Below, one piece after another: positions 1 through 8,457 of a DNA stretch of 64,000 nt. The notes under the pieces were generated by a model. The model searched no databases, was not told the origin of the DNA, and saw only the letters and a program-made list of their open reading frames with translations. The first letter of the stretch is position 1. Every line of letters begins with the position of its first letter. Both the position numbers and the translations under genes were made by a program. Origin of the DNA: DASQPJ01 sp036268355 (GTDB lineage: Bacteria > Actinomycetota > Actinomycetes > Sporichthyales > Sporichthyaceae); NCBI GenBank assembly GCA_036268355.1, contig DATAUG010000215.1:1-64000 (forward strand), in the 5' to 3' direction.

Positions 1-865
1 TGATCGAGGAGTACTCGGTGTGGAACCCGCCGACCAGTTCGCCCTCGGCCTCCGGCAGGTCGAACGGCGGCCGGTTGGTCTCACCGACCATGGAGATCAC
101 GTAGACCAGGAACGAGGGCAGCAGGGCGATTCCGAACCAGAGGTTCTTCTGCGCGGCCACGATCTCCGATGTCGACATCGAGCCGGAGTAGAGGAAGACC
201 GCCACGAACGACAGCGACATCGCCAGCTCGTAGGAGATCATCTGCGCGGTCGAGCGCAGGCCGCCGAGCAGTGGGTACGTGGAGCCGGACGACCAGCCGG
301 CCAGCACGATGCCGTAGATCGCGGACGAGGCGGCGGCGAGGATGAACAGCACCGCGACCGGGGAATCGGTGAGCTGCAGCACCGTCCGGTGGCCGAACAT
401 CGTGACCTGCGGCCCCAACGGGATCACCGCGAAGGCCAGGAAGGCGCCCGTCGCGGTGATGATCGGCGCCACCACGAACACGATCTTGTCCGCGGCTTTC
501 GGGACGATGTCTTCCTTCAGCATCAGCTTGATGCCGTCGGCCAGGGACTGCAGCAGGCCGTAGGGACCGACCCGGTTCGGCCCGATCCGCATCTGCATGA
601 AGGAGACCACGCGGCGTTCGAACCAGATGTTGAACAGCGTGATCACCATCAGGAACGCGAACACCACGACGACCTTGATGAGCATGATCCACCAGACGTC
701 GTGCCCGAACTGGGCCAGGTGCGACCCGTCCGCCCCGCCGTGATCGGTGGGCCGCAACCCGGGCGGGGTGACACCCCCTACGACGGCGACACGCCGCGCC
801 ACCACTTGACCAAGGGGTGTCACCCCCAAGTTCGCAAGGGCGCCCGCCAGCACAGCCGGCGTCAT
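1..865 (-). CDS. nuoH: NADH-quinone oxidoreductase subunit H (partial, C-terminus outside window)
   Basis: NuoH is the membrane subunit of complex I that helps form the quinone-binding chamber where the peripheral arm meets the membrane arm. The frame shows the family core: FNIWFERRVV, MRIGPNRVGPYG and the quinone-site loop GETNRPPFDLPEAEGELVGG, with several hydrophobic helices between them. The ATG overlaps the nuoG stop as ATGA, the same coupling used in the rest of the operon. An unusual stretch of about 48 residues precedes the canonical LAQFGHDVWW start and contains two palindromic 14-mers. No other ATG or GTG lies closer to the core in frame; a TTG at 756 is an alternative start. The gene is cut by the left edge. 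Confidence 0.93.
   Translation of the reverse strand, partial: MTPAVLAGALANLGVTPLGQVVARRVAVVGGVTPPGLRPTDHGGADGSHLAQFGHDVWWIMLIKVVVVFAFLMVITLFNIWFERRVVSFMQMRIGPNRVGPYGLLQSLADGIKLMLKEDIVPKAADKIVFVVAPIITATGAFLAFAVIPLGPQVTMFGHRTVLQLTDSPVAVLFILAAASSAIYGIVLAGWSSGSTYPLLGGLRSTAQMISYELAMSLSFVAVFLYSGSMSTSEIVAAQKNLWFGIALLPSFLVYVISMVGETNRPPFDLPEAEGELVGGFHTEYSSI
766..827. repeat. Two inverted 14-mers inside the nuoH leader
   Basis: GGGGTGACACCCCC at 766-779 and GGGGTGTCACCCCC at 814-827. The G4TG/CAC4 ends of each can pair with each other, and the two units are also inverted with respect to one another. They fall in the atypical N-terminal extension of NuoH and encode two GVTP segments. The GGGGTGACA core recurs at 10927-10957 and near 52006. 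Confidence 0.6.
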
Positions 866-3285
866 GCGGCACCCCCGGACGACAGCTGCACCACGTCGCC
901 GGCGTGGGCGCACAGGTCGCGCAGCACCGCGCTGCCCGGGGACTTGCTCGGCAACCAGACGACTCGGTCGGGCATGTCGGTGACGAGCACCGGCAACCGC
1001 ACGGTGCCCCGGTCGGTGGCGACCACCAGCAACGACCGGTCGCTGACCCCGACCTCGGCCGCGGTCGCCGCGGACACCCGCGCGACCGGATTGCGCGCCG
1101 TCCGCGCCAGGTGCGGCTCACCGTCCTGCATCCGGCCCAGGTCGAGCAGCATGCGCCAGGTCGCCAGCACAGCCTCGCCGGCCTTCGGGGTCGCCGCGGG
1201 CGAGGCCTTCGCGGCCGGGGCCGCGGCGGATTGTTCGGTCCAGCGACCCAGTGCCGCCAACTCGGCCGCGGCATCGGCCGTGTGGCGCAGGCCGAGCGAG
1301 CGGCCCATCTCGTCCGCGATCGCCTGAAGCACCCGCAGGTCGGTCATCGGCGAGGCGCTCTCGCCCAACGCCCGGCGGAAGGGCCGCAGCCGGCCCTCCC
1401 AGTTCAGGAACGTGCCGTCCTTCTCCGCAACGTGAGGGATGGGGAAGACGACGTCCGCCCGGTCGGTGACCTCGCTGGCGCGCAGTTCCAGGCTGACGAC
1501 GAACTCGGCCGCGTCCAGCGCGGCCAACGCCGCGGCCGGATCGGGCAGGTCGTCGGTGTCGACGCCGCCGACCACCAGCGCCTTGAGCTCGCCCCGCGCG
1601 GCCGCGGCGAGGATCCCGGAGGTGTCCCGACCATGCGTGCCAGGCAGGTCGACCAGGCCCCACCCGTCGCTGACCTGCTTGCGGGCCGCGGCATCGGACA
1701 CCGGACGGCCGCCCGGCAGCAACGTGGGTGCCGCCCCGGCCTCCAGCGCGCCACGCTCACCGGCCCGTCGCGGGATCCAGGCGATCGCGGCACCGGTGGC
1801 CGCGGCCAGCCGGACCACGGCCGACAGCCCGCCCGGCACGCCGGCCAGGCGCTCGCCGACCGCGATGACCGCCCCGGGGCCGCCCAACTTCTGGGCGATG
1901 CCCCACTCCCCGCCGGCGATGCGGTCGAGCAGGGCCGGCTCGTCGCCGGGGACGGTCGGCAGCAGCGTCCCGCCGCACTTGGCCAGGCCGTCGGTGAGGA
2001 ACGGCGCCAACGAGTACACCGGCAGCTTGCGCGCCAGGAAGGCCTTGCGCAGCCGGAGGAAGACCCCGGCGGCCTCCTCCTCCACCTCCAGGCCGACCAG
2101 CAGGACGGCGGCGGCGGACTCCAGCCCTTTATGGGTGACGGTGCCCGGCGTGCCCGCGAAGAGCCCGCGGCCAACCACGTGCGCGGCCAGGAAGTCGAGT
2201 TCCTCGTCCGAATGGGGGCGAGCCCGGAAGTCGATGTCGTTGGTGTCCAGCGCCACCCGCGCGAACTTCGCGTAGGCGTAGCTGTCCTCCAGCGTCGTGC
2301 GACCGCCGACCAGCACACCCACCCGGCCGCGCTCGGCCTCCAACTTCTCGGCGACCACGGCCAGTGCCTCCGGCCAGGAGGCCGGGACCAGGTGCCCTTC
2401 AGCGTCGCGGATCAACGGAGTGGTGATTCGGTCCGCCCGCGTTGCGTAGGCGAACGCGAACCGCCCCTTGTCGCAGTTCCACTCGTCGTTGACCTCGTGG
2501 TCCTCACCGGCCAGCCGCCGCATCACCTTGCCGCGACGGTGGTCGGTGCGCAACGCGCAGCCACCGGAGCAGTGCTCGCACACACTCGGCGACGAGATCA
2601 GGTCGAACGGCCGGGAACGGAAGCGGTAGGCCGCCGAGGTGAGCGCGCCGACCGGGCAGATCTGGATCGTGTTGCCGGAGAAGTAGGACTCGAACGGCTT
2701 GCTCTCGTAGATCGCGACCTGCTGCAGCGCGCCGCGCTCGAACATGTCGATGAAGGGGTCGCCCGCGATCTGCTTGGAGAACCGGGTGCAGCGCGCGCAG
2801 AGCACGCAACGCTCCCGGTCCAACAGCACCTGGGCGGAGATCGCCACCGGCTTCTCGAAGGTGCGCTTCACGTCGTGGAACCGGGACTCGGCGCGGCCGT
2901 TGGACAGGGCCTGGTTCTGCAGCGGGCACTCCCCGCCCTTGTCGCAGACCGGGCAGTCCAGCGGGTGGTTGATCAGCAGCAGTTCCATCACGCCCTGCTG
3001 GGCCTTGTCGGCCACCGCCGAGGAGTTCTGGGTGTGCACGGCCATGCCTTCGGTGACCGGGATGGTGCAGGAGGCCAACGGCTTGCGCTGCCCCTCGACC
3101 TCGACCAGGCACTGGCGGCACGCCCCGACCGGGTCGAGCAGCGGATGGTCGCAGAACCGCGGGATCTGGACGCCGACCCGCTCCGCGGCTCGGATGATCA
3201 ACGTGCCCCTGGGCACCGCGACCGCGATGCCGTCGACAGTCAGGTTGACCAGGTCGGTGGCCTGCTTCGGTTCGATCGCCGTCAT
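862..3285 (-). CDS. nuoG: NADH-quinone oxidoreductase subunit G
   Basis: NuoG is the largest peripheral-arm subunit of complex I and carries electrons from NuoF toward NuoB through several Fe-S clusters. The 807-residue product has an N-terminal [2Fe-2S] ferredoxin domain (CDHPLLDPVGACRQC, about residues 45-60). Next come the His-Cys3 motif HPLDCPVCDKGGECPLQ, a four-Cys cluster segment (CVLCARC) and the CEHCSGGC motif that opens the molybdopterin-oxidoreductase-like domain. The first residues read MTAIEPKQATDLVNLTVDG. The ATG overlaps the nuoF stop as ATGA and the stop overlaps nuoH, so translation is probably coupled. Confidence 0.96.
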   Translation of the reverse strand: MTAIEPKQATDLVNLTVDGIAVAVPRGTLIIRAAERVGVQIPRFCDHPLLDPVGACRQCLVEVEGQRKPLASCTIPVTEGMAVHTQNSSAVADKAQQGVMELLLINHPLDCPVCDKGGECPLQNQALSNGRAESRFHDVKRTFEKPVAISAQVLLDRERCVLCARCTRFSKQIAGDPFIDMFERGALQQVAIYESKPFESYFSGNTIQICPVGALTSAAYRFRSRPFDLISSPSVCEHCSGGCALRTDHRRGKVMRRLAGEDHEVNDEWNCDKGRFAFAYATRADRITTPLIRDAEGHLVPASWPEALAVVAEKLEAERGRVGVLVGGRTTLEDSYAYAKFARVALDTNDIDFRARPHSDEELDFLAAHVVGRGLFAGTPGTVTHKGLESAAAVLLVGLEVEEEAAGVFLRLRKAFLARKLPVYSLAPFLTDGLAKCGGTLLPTVPGDEPALLDRIAGGEWGIAQKLGGPGAVIAVGERLAGVPGGLSAVVRLAAATGAAIAWIPRRAGERGALEAGAAPTLLPGGRPVSDAAARKQVSDGWGLVDLPGTHGRDTSGILAAAARGELKALVVGGVDTDDLPDPAAALAALDAAEFVVSLELRASEVTDRADVVFPIPHVAEKDGTFLNWEGRLRPFRRALGESASPMTDLRVLQAIADEMGRSLGLRHTADAAAELAALGRWTEQSAAAPAAKASPAATPKAGEAVLATWRMLLDLGRMQDGEPHLARTARNPVARVSAATAAEVGVSDRSLLVVATDRGTVRLPVLVTDMPDRVVWLPSKSPGSAVLRDLCAHAGDVVQLSSGGAA

Positions 3286-4592
3286 ACGAGGGCTCCAGCG
3301 AACAGAGTGGATGCGGCCGGGTCGAACGGGCAGCCGCCTTGCGTGAGGTGCGCCAGGTACTCGTCGCGGAAGTACTGCACCGACGAGGTGATCGGGCTGG
3401 TGGCACCGTCGCCCAGCGCGCAGAACGAGCGGCCCAGGATGTTGTCCGACAGGTCGAGCAAGGTGTCGATCTCCTGCGGCTCGCCCTGGCCCTTCTCGAG
3501 TCGGCGCAGCAGTTGCACCAGCCAGTACGTGCCTTCCCGGCACGGGGTGCACTTGCCGCACGACTCGTGGGCGTAGAACTCGGTCCACCGCAGCACGGCG
3601 CGCACCACGCAGGTGGTCTCGTCGAAGCACTGCAGGGCCTTGGTGCCGAGCATCGAGCCGACCGCGCCCACGCCCTCGTAGTCGAGTGGGACGTCCAGGT
3701 GGGCCTGCGTCAGGATCGGGGTGGACGAACCACCCGGCGTCCAGAACTTCAACCGGTGCCCCGCACGCATGCCGCCCGACAGGTCGAGCAACTGACGCAG
3801 CGTCACCCCCAGCGGGGCCTCGAACTGCCCGGGGTTGGTGACGTGCCCGGACAACGAGTAGAGCGTGTAGCCCTTCGACTTCTCGGTGCCCATCGAGGCG
3901 AACCACTCGGCGCCGCCGGCCACGATCGATGGCACCGAGGCGATGGACTCGACGTTGTTGATCACCGTCGGGCAACCGTACAACCCAGCCACCGCGGGGA
4001 ACGGCGGACGCAACCGCGGCTGGCCACGGCGACCTTCCAGCGAGTCCAGCAACGCGGTCTCCTCGCCACAGATGTACGCCCCGGCACCGGCGTGCACGAC
4101 GATCTCCAGGTCGTGGCCGCTGCCGAAGATGTTGCGGCCCGCATAGCCACGGGCGTACGCGTCGGCGACCGCCTGCTGCATGCGACGGATGACGTGCAGC
4201 ACCTCGCCGCGGATGTAGATGAACGCGTGCCGGGCCCGGATGGCGTAGGCGGCGATGATCGCGCCCTCGACCAGGACGTGCGGGTTGGCCAGCATCAGCG
4301 GGATGTCCTTGCACGTACCCGGCTCGGACTCGTCGGCGTTGATCACGAGGTAATGAGGTTTGACAGTGCCGTCTTTTTCGGGCCCTTGCGGGATGAAGCT
4401 CCACTTCATCCCGGTCGGGAAGCCGGCACCGCCGCGGCCGCGCAGCCCGGAGTTCTTCACCAGCGCGATCAGGTCGTCCGGGTTCTGCGCCAGCGCCGCG
4501 CGCGCCGCCCGGTAGCCGCCGTGTCGCTCGTAGCCGTCGATCGTCCAGGAATCCGCGTCGTCCCAGTGCGCGGACAGGACCGGGGTGAGCAT
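3282..4592 (-). CDS. nuoF: NADH-quinone oxidoreductase subunit F
   Basis: NuoF is the NADH-oxidising, FMN-binding subunit of complex I. The 436-residue product has the FMN/NADH signature GLRGRGGAGFPTGMKW near residue 60 and the family core HAGAGAYICGEETALL. The C-terminal [4Fe-4S] N3 motif ESCGKCTPCREG is present. Length matches the family. The ATG (MLTPVLSAHWDD) overlaps the nuoE stop by ATGA. The reading frame stays open further upstream across nuoE, but that stretch is out of frame with the NuoE protein and was not used. Confidence 0.97.
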   Translation of the reverse strand: MLTPVLSAHWDDADSWTIDGYERHGGYRAARAALAQNPDDLIALVKNSGLRGRGGAGFPTGMKWSFIPQGPEKDGTVKPHYLVINADESEPGTCKDIPLMLANPHVLVEGAIIAAYAIRARHAFIYIRGEVLHVIRRMQQAVADAYARGYAGRNIFGSGHDLEIVVHAGAGAYICGEETALLDSLEGRRGQPRLRPPFPAVAGLYGCPTVINNVESIASVPSIVAGGAEWFASMGTEKSKGYTLYSLSGHVTNPGQFEAPLGVTLRQLLDLSGGMRAGHRLKFWTPGGSSTPILTQAHLDVPLDYEGVGAVGSMLGTKALQCFDETTCVVRAVLRWTEFYAHESCGKCTPCREGTYWLVQLLRRLEKGQGEPQEIDTLLDLSDNILGRSFCALGDGATSPITSSVQYFRDEYLAHLTQGGCPFDPAASTLFAGALV

Positions 4593-5251
4593 CAGATCCT
4601 CCCCTCCGGCATCGCCGGCGCCCGCTCGCCACGTTGGTTGGCGTATTCCAGCCCCAGCAGGGTCGGCGGGCCCGCGGCCGGCCCCTCGTCGGCGCGGCCG
4701 TCGGGGAATCCGGCCAGCACCCGGGAGGCCTCGCGCCAGGTGCACACCGAGGCGGCGCCGCGGGTCGGGGCCGGCTTCTCGCCGCGGCGCAGGGCGTCGA
4801 CCAGTTCGCGGGCCGAGGACGGGGTCCGGTTGTCGAAGAACTCCCAGTTCACCGTCATCACCGGGGCGTAGTCGCACGCGGCGTTGCACTCGATGTGCTC
4901 CAGCGTCACCTTGCCGTCGGCGGTGGTCTCGTCGTTGCCGATGCCGAGGTGGCGCTTGAGCTCGGCGAAGATGGCGTCGCCGCCCATCACCGCGCACAAC
5001 GTGTTCGTGCAGACCCCGACGTGGTAGTCACCGATCGGGCGCCGCTTGTACATCGTGTAGAACGTGGCGACCCCGCCGACCTCGGCGACGCTAAGCCCCA
5101 GTTCCGCGGCGCACATCGCGATGCCCTCGGGGCTGACGTAGCCCTCCTCGGCCTGGCAAAGATGCAGCATCGGCAACAACGCGGACCGCGACTCCGGGTA
5201 GCGCGCGATGATCTCGCGCATCTCCGAACGCGTGTCGTCGTTCAGCGGCAT
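4592..5251 (-). CDS. nuoE: NADH-quinone oxidoreductase subunit E
   Basis: NuoE is the thioredoxin-fold subunit of complex I with the N1a [2Fe-2S] cluster, working as a pair with NuoF. Ligand cysteines are visible in CTNTLCAVMGGD and IECNAACDYAPV. The helical N-terminus includes the family hallmark QAEEGYVSPEGI and GVATFYTMY. At 219 residues it is somewhat longer than many homologues because of a Pro/Ala-rich C-terminal tail. It overlaps nuoF downstream. A 106-bp gap holding a long palindrome separates it from nuoD, the largest spacing inside this operon. Confidence 0.96.
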   Translation of the reverse strand: MPLNDDTRSEMREIIARYPESRSALLPMLHLCQAEEGYVSPEGIAMCAAELGLSVAEVGGVATFYTMYKRRPIGDYHVGVCTNTLCAVMGGDAIFAELKRHLGIGNDETTADGKVTLEHIECNAACDYAPVMTVNWEFFDNRTPSSARELVDALRRGEKPAPTRGAASVCTWREASRVLAGFPDGRADEGPAAGPPTLLGLEYANQRGERAPAMPEGRI

Positions 5252-5275
5252 CCGCCCACCCCCTCCCCCTCGCTT

Positions 5276-5319
5276 GCGTCCGGGTAACCGGCACCTATAG
5301 GTGCCGGTTTCCCGGACGC
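5276..5319. repeat. 44-bp near-perfect palindrome between nuoD and nuoE
   Basis: The two 22-bp arms meet at a CCTA/TAGG centre (5297/5298) with a single internal mismatch (5285/5310). The outer arms read GCGTCCGGG and CCCGGACGC. It belongs to a set with similar outer tips at 15743-15797 and 25871-25918. No T-run follows, so it is not a classical intrinsic terminator; as RNA it would form a strong hairpin inside the nuo transcript. Confidence 0.85.
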
Positions 5320-5357
5320 TACGCAGATTCGGATGCTCAGGCTCATCGGTCGACGGC

Positions 5358-6692
5358 TCATCGGTCGACGCCCCCCATCACGGGGTCGATCGAGGCGACC
5401 GCGGCGATCACGTCGGCCACCAGGCTGCCCTCGCTCATCGCGGCCACCGCCTGCAGGTTGGTGAACGACGGGTCGCGGAAGTGCACCCGGTAGGGCCGGG
5501 TGCCACCGTCGGAGACCAGGTGCACGCCGAGCTCGCCGCGCGGCGACTCGATGGCCTGGTACACCTGGCCGGCGGGCACCCGGAAGCCCTCGGTGACCAG
5601 CTTGAAGTGGTGGATCAGGGCCTCCATCGACTCGCCCATGATCTTCTTGATGTGCTCCAGCGAGTTGCCGATCCCGTCGCCGCCGATCGCCAGTTGCGCG
5701 GGCCACGCGATCTTCTTGTCGGCCACCATGACCGGGCCCGGCCGCAGCCGATCCAGGCACTGCGCGACGATCTTCATCGACTCGTCCATCTCGCGGACCC
5801 GGATCAGGTAGCGGCCCCAGGCGTCGCACGTGGTCTCGGTGATGACGTCGAAGTTGTAGTTCTCGTAGCCGCAGTACGGCTGCGACTTGCGCAGGTCGTG
5901 CGGCAGCCCGGTGGACCGCAGAATCGGCCCGGTGATGCCGAGGGCCATGCAACCGGTCAGGTCCAGGTATCCGACGCCCATCGTGCGTCCCTGCCAGATC
6001 GGCTGACCGTTCAGCAGCTTGACGATGTCGGAGGCGCGGGACGGCCAGATCTTGATGAAATCCCGAATTTTCTCGATCGCCGAATCCGGAATGTCGTTGG
6101 CCAGGCCGCCGGGACGAATGAACGCGTTGTTCATCCGTAATCCGCTGATCTCCTCGAAGATGTCCAGGATCTGCTCGCGCTCCCGGAACCCGAACATCAT
6201 CGGGGTGATCGCGCCGAGTTCCATTCCACCGGTGGCCAGCGCCACCAGATGTGAACTGACGCGGTTGAGTTCCATCAGCAGCACCCGCGCGACCGTCGCC
6301 CGCTCCGGGATTTCGTCGGTTATGCCGAGCAGCTTCTCCACAGCCAGGCAGTAGGCCGTCTCGGAGTGGAACGGCGACAGGTAATCCATGCGGGTCACGA
6401 ACGTGACGCCCTGGGTGAAGTTGCGGTACTCGCAGTTCTTCTCGATACCGGTGTGCAGATAACCGATTCCGCACCGGGCGTCGGTCACCGTCTCGCCGTC
6501 GAGCTCGAGGATCAGCCGCAGCACGCCGTGGGTCGACGGGTGCTGCGGGCCCATGTTGACCACGATGCGTTCCTCGGGAGCGTCGCCCAGGTCGGCCACG
6601 ATGCGGTCCCAGTCGCCGCCGCTGAGGTTGAAGACCCGTCCTGACGCTCCGTCACTCGAGGAGGCGTAGGGGTCCTCGGCAAATTCGGCCAT
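5358..6692 (-). CDS. nuoD: NADH-quinone oxidoreductase subunit D
   Basis: NuoD is the 49-kDa-type subunit of complex I that forms most of the quinone-binding site with NuoB. The 444-residue product contains the conserved NMGPQHPSTHGVLRL, GYLHTGIEKNCEYRN and TRMDYLSPFHSE segments. Its C-terminal half carries the hydrogenase-like fold (GELGVHLVSDGGTRPYR, FTNLQAV). The ATG (MAEFAEDPYASS) overlaps the nuoC stop as ATGA. A much longer upstream frame exists but only traverses nuoC out of frame. Confidence 0.97.
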   Translation of the reverse strand: MAEFAEDPYASSSDGASGRVFNLSGGDWDRIVADLGDAPEERIVVNMGPQHPSTHGVLRLILELDGETVTDARCGIGYLHTGIEKNCEYRNFTQGVTFVTRMDYLSPFHSETAYCLAVEKLLGITDEIPERATVARVLLMELNRVSSHLVALATGGMELGAITPMMFGFREREQILDIFEEISGLRMNNAFIRPGGLANDIPDSAIEKIRDFIKIWPSRASDIVKLLNGQPIWQGRTMGVGYLDLTGCMALGITGPILRSTGLPHDLRKSQPYCGYENYNFDVITETTCDAWGRYLIRVREMDESMKIVAQCLDRLRPGPVMVADKKIAWPAQLAIGGDGIGNSLEHIKKIMGESMEALIHHFKLVTEGFRVPAGQVYQAIESPRGELGVHLVSDGGTRPYRVHFRDPSFTNLQAVAAMSEGSLVADVIAAVASIDPVMGGVDR

Positions 6693-7414
6693 CAGTTGTA
6701 CGACCGCCGCTCGTCCGGCGGAGGAATGGTCGCGCCCTTGTACTCGACCGGGATGCCGCCCAGCGGATAGTCCTTGCGCTGTGGGTGGCCCGGCCAGTCG
6801 TCGGGCATCTCGATCCGCGTCAGCGCGGGGTGGCCGTCGAAGATGATGCCGAAGAAGTCGTAGGTCTCCCGCTCGTGCCAGTCGTTGGTCGGGTAGACGG
6901 AGTAGACCGACGGGATGTGCGGGTCGGCGTCGGGGGCGGAGACCTCCAGCCGGACGCGCCGGTTGTGCGTGATCGACAGCAGGTGGTAGACGGCGTGCAA
7001 CTCGCGGTCGGTCTCGTGCGGATAGTGCACGCCGGAGACTCCCGAGCACAGCTCGAACCGAAGTGACGGGTCGTCACGCAGGGCGCGCGCCACGTCGAGC
7101 AATCGCTCCCGGCGAATGTGGAAGGTGAGCTCACCCCGGTCCACCACGACGGCCTCGATCGCGTCGTTCCACCCCAGACCGCTCGGCACCAAGGCGCGCC
7201 GCAGGTTCTCGGCGAGCTCGTCGAACCAACCCCCGTACGGGGCCGGGGTGGCCGCCGGGAACGTGACCTTGCGCACCAGGCCGGAGTAGCCGGAGGTGTC
7301 GCCGGATCCCCGCACGCCGAACATGCCGTGCCGGACGTCCACCACGGTGCCCGCGGCGTCGGGCGGCGTCGGCAGGTTCTCCGGCTGCGTGTTCGCCGGT
7401 TGCTCCACAGTCAC
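6692..7414 (-). CDS. nuoC: NADH-quinone oxidoreductase subunit C
   Basis: NuoC is the 30-kDa-type peripheral subunit of complex I that packs against NuoD. The C-terminal family motif is clear: ERETYDFFGIIFDGHP followed by MPDDWPGHPQRKDYPLGG. The product has 240 residues with a Pro/Ala-rich N-terminal tail of about 70 residues, typical of actinobacterial NuoC. The start is taken as the GTG that overlaps the nuoB stop as GTGA (7411-7414); a second GTG lies two codons downstream. The frame also runs on upstream through nuoB, but out of frame with NuoB. Confidence 0.94.
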   Translation of the reverse strand: MTVEQPANTQPENLPTPPDAAGTVVDVRHGMFGVRGSGDTSGYSGLVRKVTFPAATPAPYGGWFDELAENLRRALVPSGLGWNDAIEAVVVDRGELTFHIRRERLLDVARALRDDPSLRFELCSGVSGVHYPHETDRELHAVYHLLSITHNRRVRLEVSAPDADPHIPSVYSVYPTNDWHERETYDFFGIIFDGHPALTRIEMPDDWPGHPQRKDYPLGGIPVEYKGATIPPPDERRSYN

Positions 7415-7965
7415 CGCAGCAGACCCTTCATGTCCGAGGTCGGCTGCGCGAGCAGGGCGGCCTGCTCGGCGGCGTTGCGGGCCGTCACCCCGTGGGCGCC
7501 GAGCTTCGTGTGCTGGATCTGCGCGTGCAGCTTGAGGATGGCGTCCAGCAGCATCTCCGGGCGCGGCGGGCAACCGGGCAGGTAGATGTCCACCGGCACC
7601 ACGTGGTCCACGCCCTGGACCACCGCGTAGTTGTTGAACATCCCGCCCGAGGATGCGCAGACGCCCATCGCCAGCACCCACTTGGGGTTGGCCATCTGGT
7701 CGTAGATCTGCCGCAGGACCGGGGCCATCTTCTGACTCACCCGGCCCGCCACGATCATCAGGTCGGCCTGCCGCGGCGAAGCCCGGAAGGCCTCCATGCC
7801 GAACCGGGCGATGTCGTACCGGCCGGTCCCGGTGGCCATCATCTCGATGGCGCAACACGCCAGCCCGAACGTCGCCGGCCACAGCGAATTCTTCCGCATG
7901 TAGCCGGCCAGTCCCTCGACCGAGCTGAGCAGGAACCCGCTGGGGAGTTTCTCCTCGATCCCCAT
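7411..7965 (-). CDS. nuoB: NADH-quinone oxidoreductase subunit B
   Basis: NuoB carries the terminal N2 [4Fe-4S] cluster that hands electrons to quinone. The 184-residue product has the paired cysteines of FGLACCAIEMM, then GVCASSGGMFNN and PVDIYLPGCPPRPE, which together give the four N2 ligands. The ATG opens MGIEEKLPSGF. The 60-bp gap to nuoA holds a short GTGAC-N5-GTCAC repeat (8000-8014). Confidence 0.97.
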   Translation of the reverse strand: MGIEEKLPSGFLLSSVEGLAGYMRKNSLWPATFGLACCAIEMMATGTGRYDIARFGMEAFRASPRQADLMIVAGRVSQKMAPVLRQIYDQMANPKWVLAMGVCASSGGMFNNYAVVQGVDHVVPVDIYLPGCPPRPEMLLDAILKLHAQIQHTKLGAHGVTARNAAEQAALLAQPTSDMKGLLR

Positions 7966-8025
7966 GTCAGTCCTTCGTCGTGCGGGTCGGGAATGGAATG
8001 TGACGCTGTGTCACTCCAAAGCGTG

Positions 8026-8391
8026 TCAGTCCCAATCCAGACCGCCCCTGCGCCAGACGTACACGAACGGCACGAAGACGGTGACGATGAACAGCACCAT
8101 CTCGATCAGGATCGAGATGCCGAACGAGTCGAAGGTAACCGCCCACGGGTAGAGGAAGATGATCTCGACGTCGAAGATGATGAACAGCATCGCCGTCAGG
8201 AAGTACTTGACCGGGAATCGGCCGCCACCGACCGGTTGCGGGGTCGGTTCGATACCGCACTCGTAGGCGTCGAGTTTCGCGCGGTTGTAACGACGCGGCC
8301 CGGTCAGCCGGCCCATCAGCACAGAGAACGCGGCGAAACCGAACGCGACTGCGGCGAGCACCGCGATCGGGATGTAGACGTTTCCGTTCAT
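8026..8391 (-). CDS. nuoA: NADH-quinone oxidoreductase subunit A
   Basis: NuoA is a small three-helix membrane subunit of complex I next to the quinone cavity. The 121-residue product has a hydrophobic N-terminus (IPIAVLAAVAFGFAAF). It also has the Cys-containing loop YECGIEP and the family segment KYFLTAMLFIIFDVEIIFLYPW. It is the first nuo gene, 66 bp downstream of the menJ-like gene on the same strand, so both may share a transcript. Confidence 0.96.
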   Translation of the reverse strand: MNGNVYIPIAVLAAVAFGFAAFSVLMGRLTGPRRYNRAKLDAYECGIEPTPQPVGGGRFPVKYFLTAMLFIIFDVEIIFLYPWAVTFDSFGISILIEMVLFIVTVFVPFVYVWRRGGLDWD

Positions 8392-8457
8392 CGCGCCGCT
8401 CCTCTCCGCCCGCGCAGACCAATCCTACGGATCATGTCCCATTTGCCCACCGTCGGG

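Noticed and set aside
817..5287. Long plus-strand open frames (up to 919 codons) opposite the nuo genes
   Set aside because: They are Arg/Gly/Pro-rich mirror frames caused by high G+C codon use; the minus strand carries unmistakable Nuo proteins.
5276..5319. Intrinsic terminator between nuoD and nuoE
   Set aside because: No T-run on either strand and the downstream genes belong to the same complex, so full termination here is unlikely.
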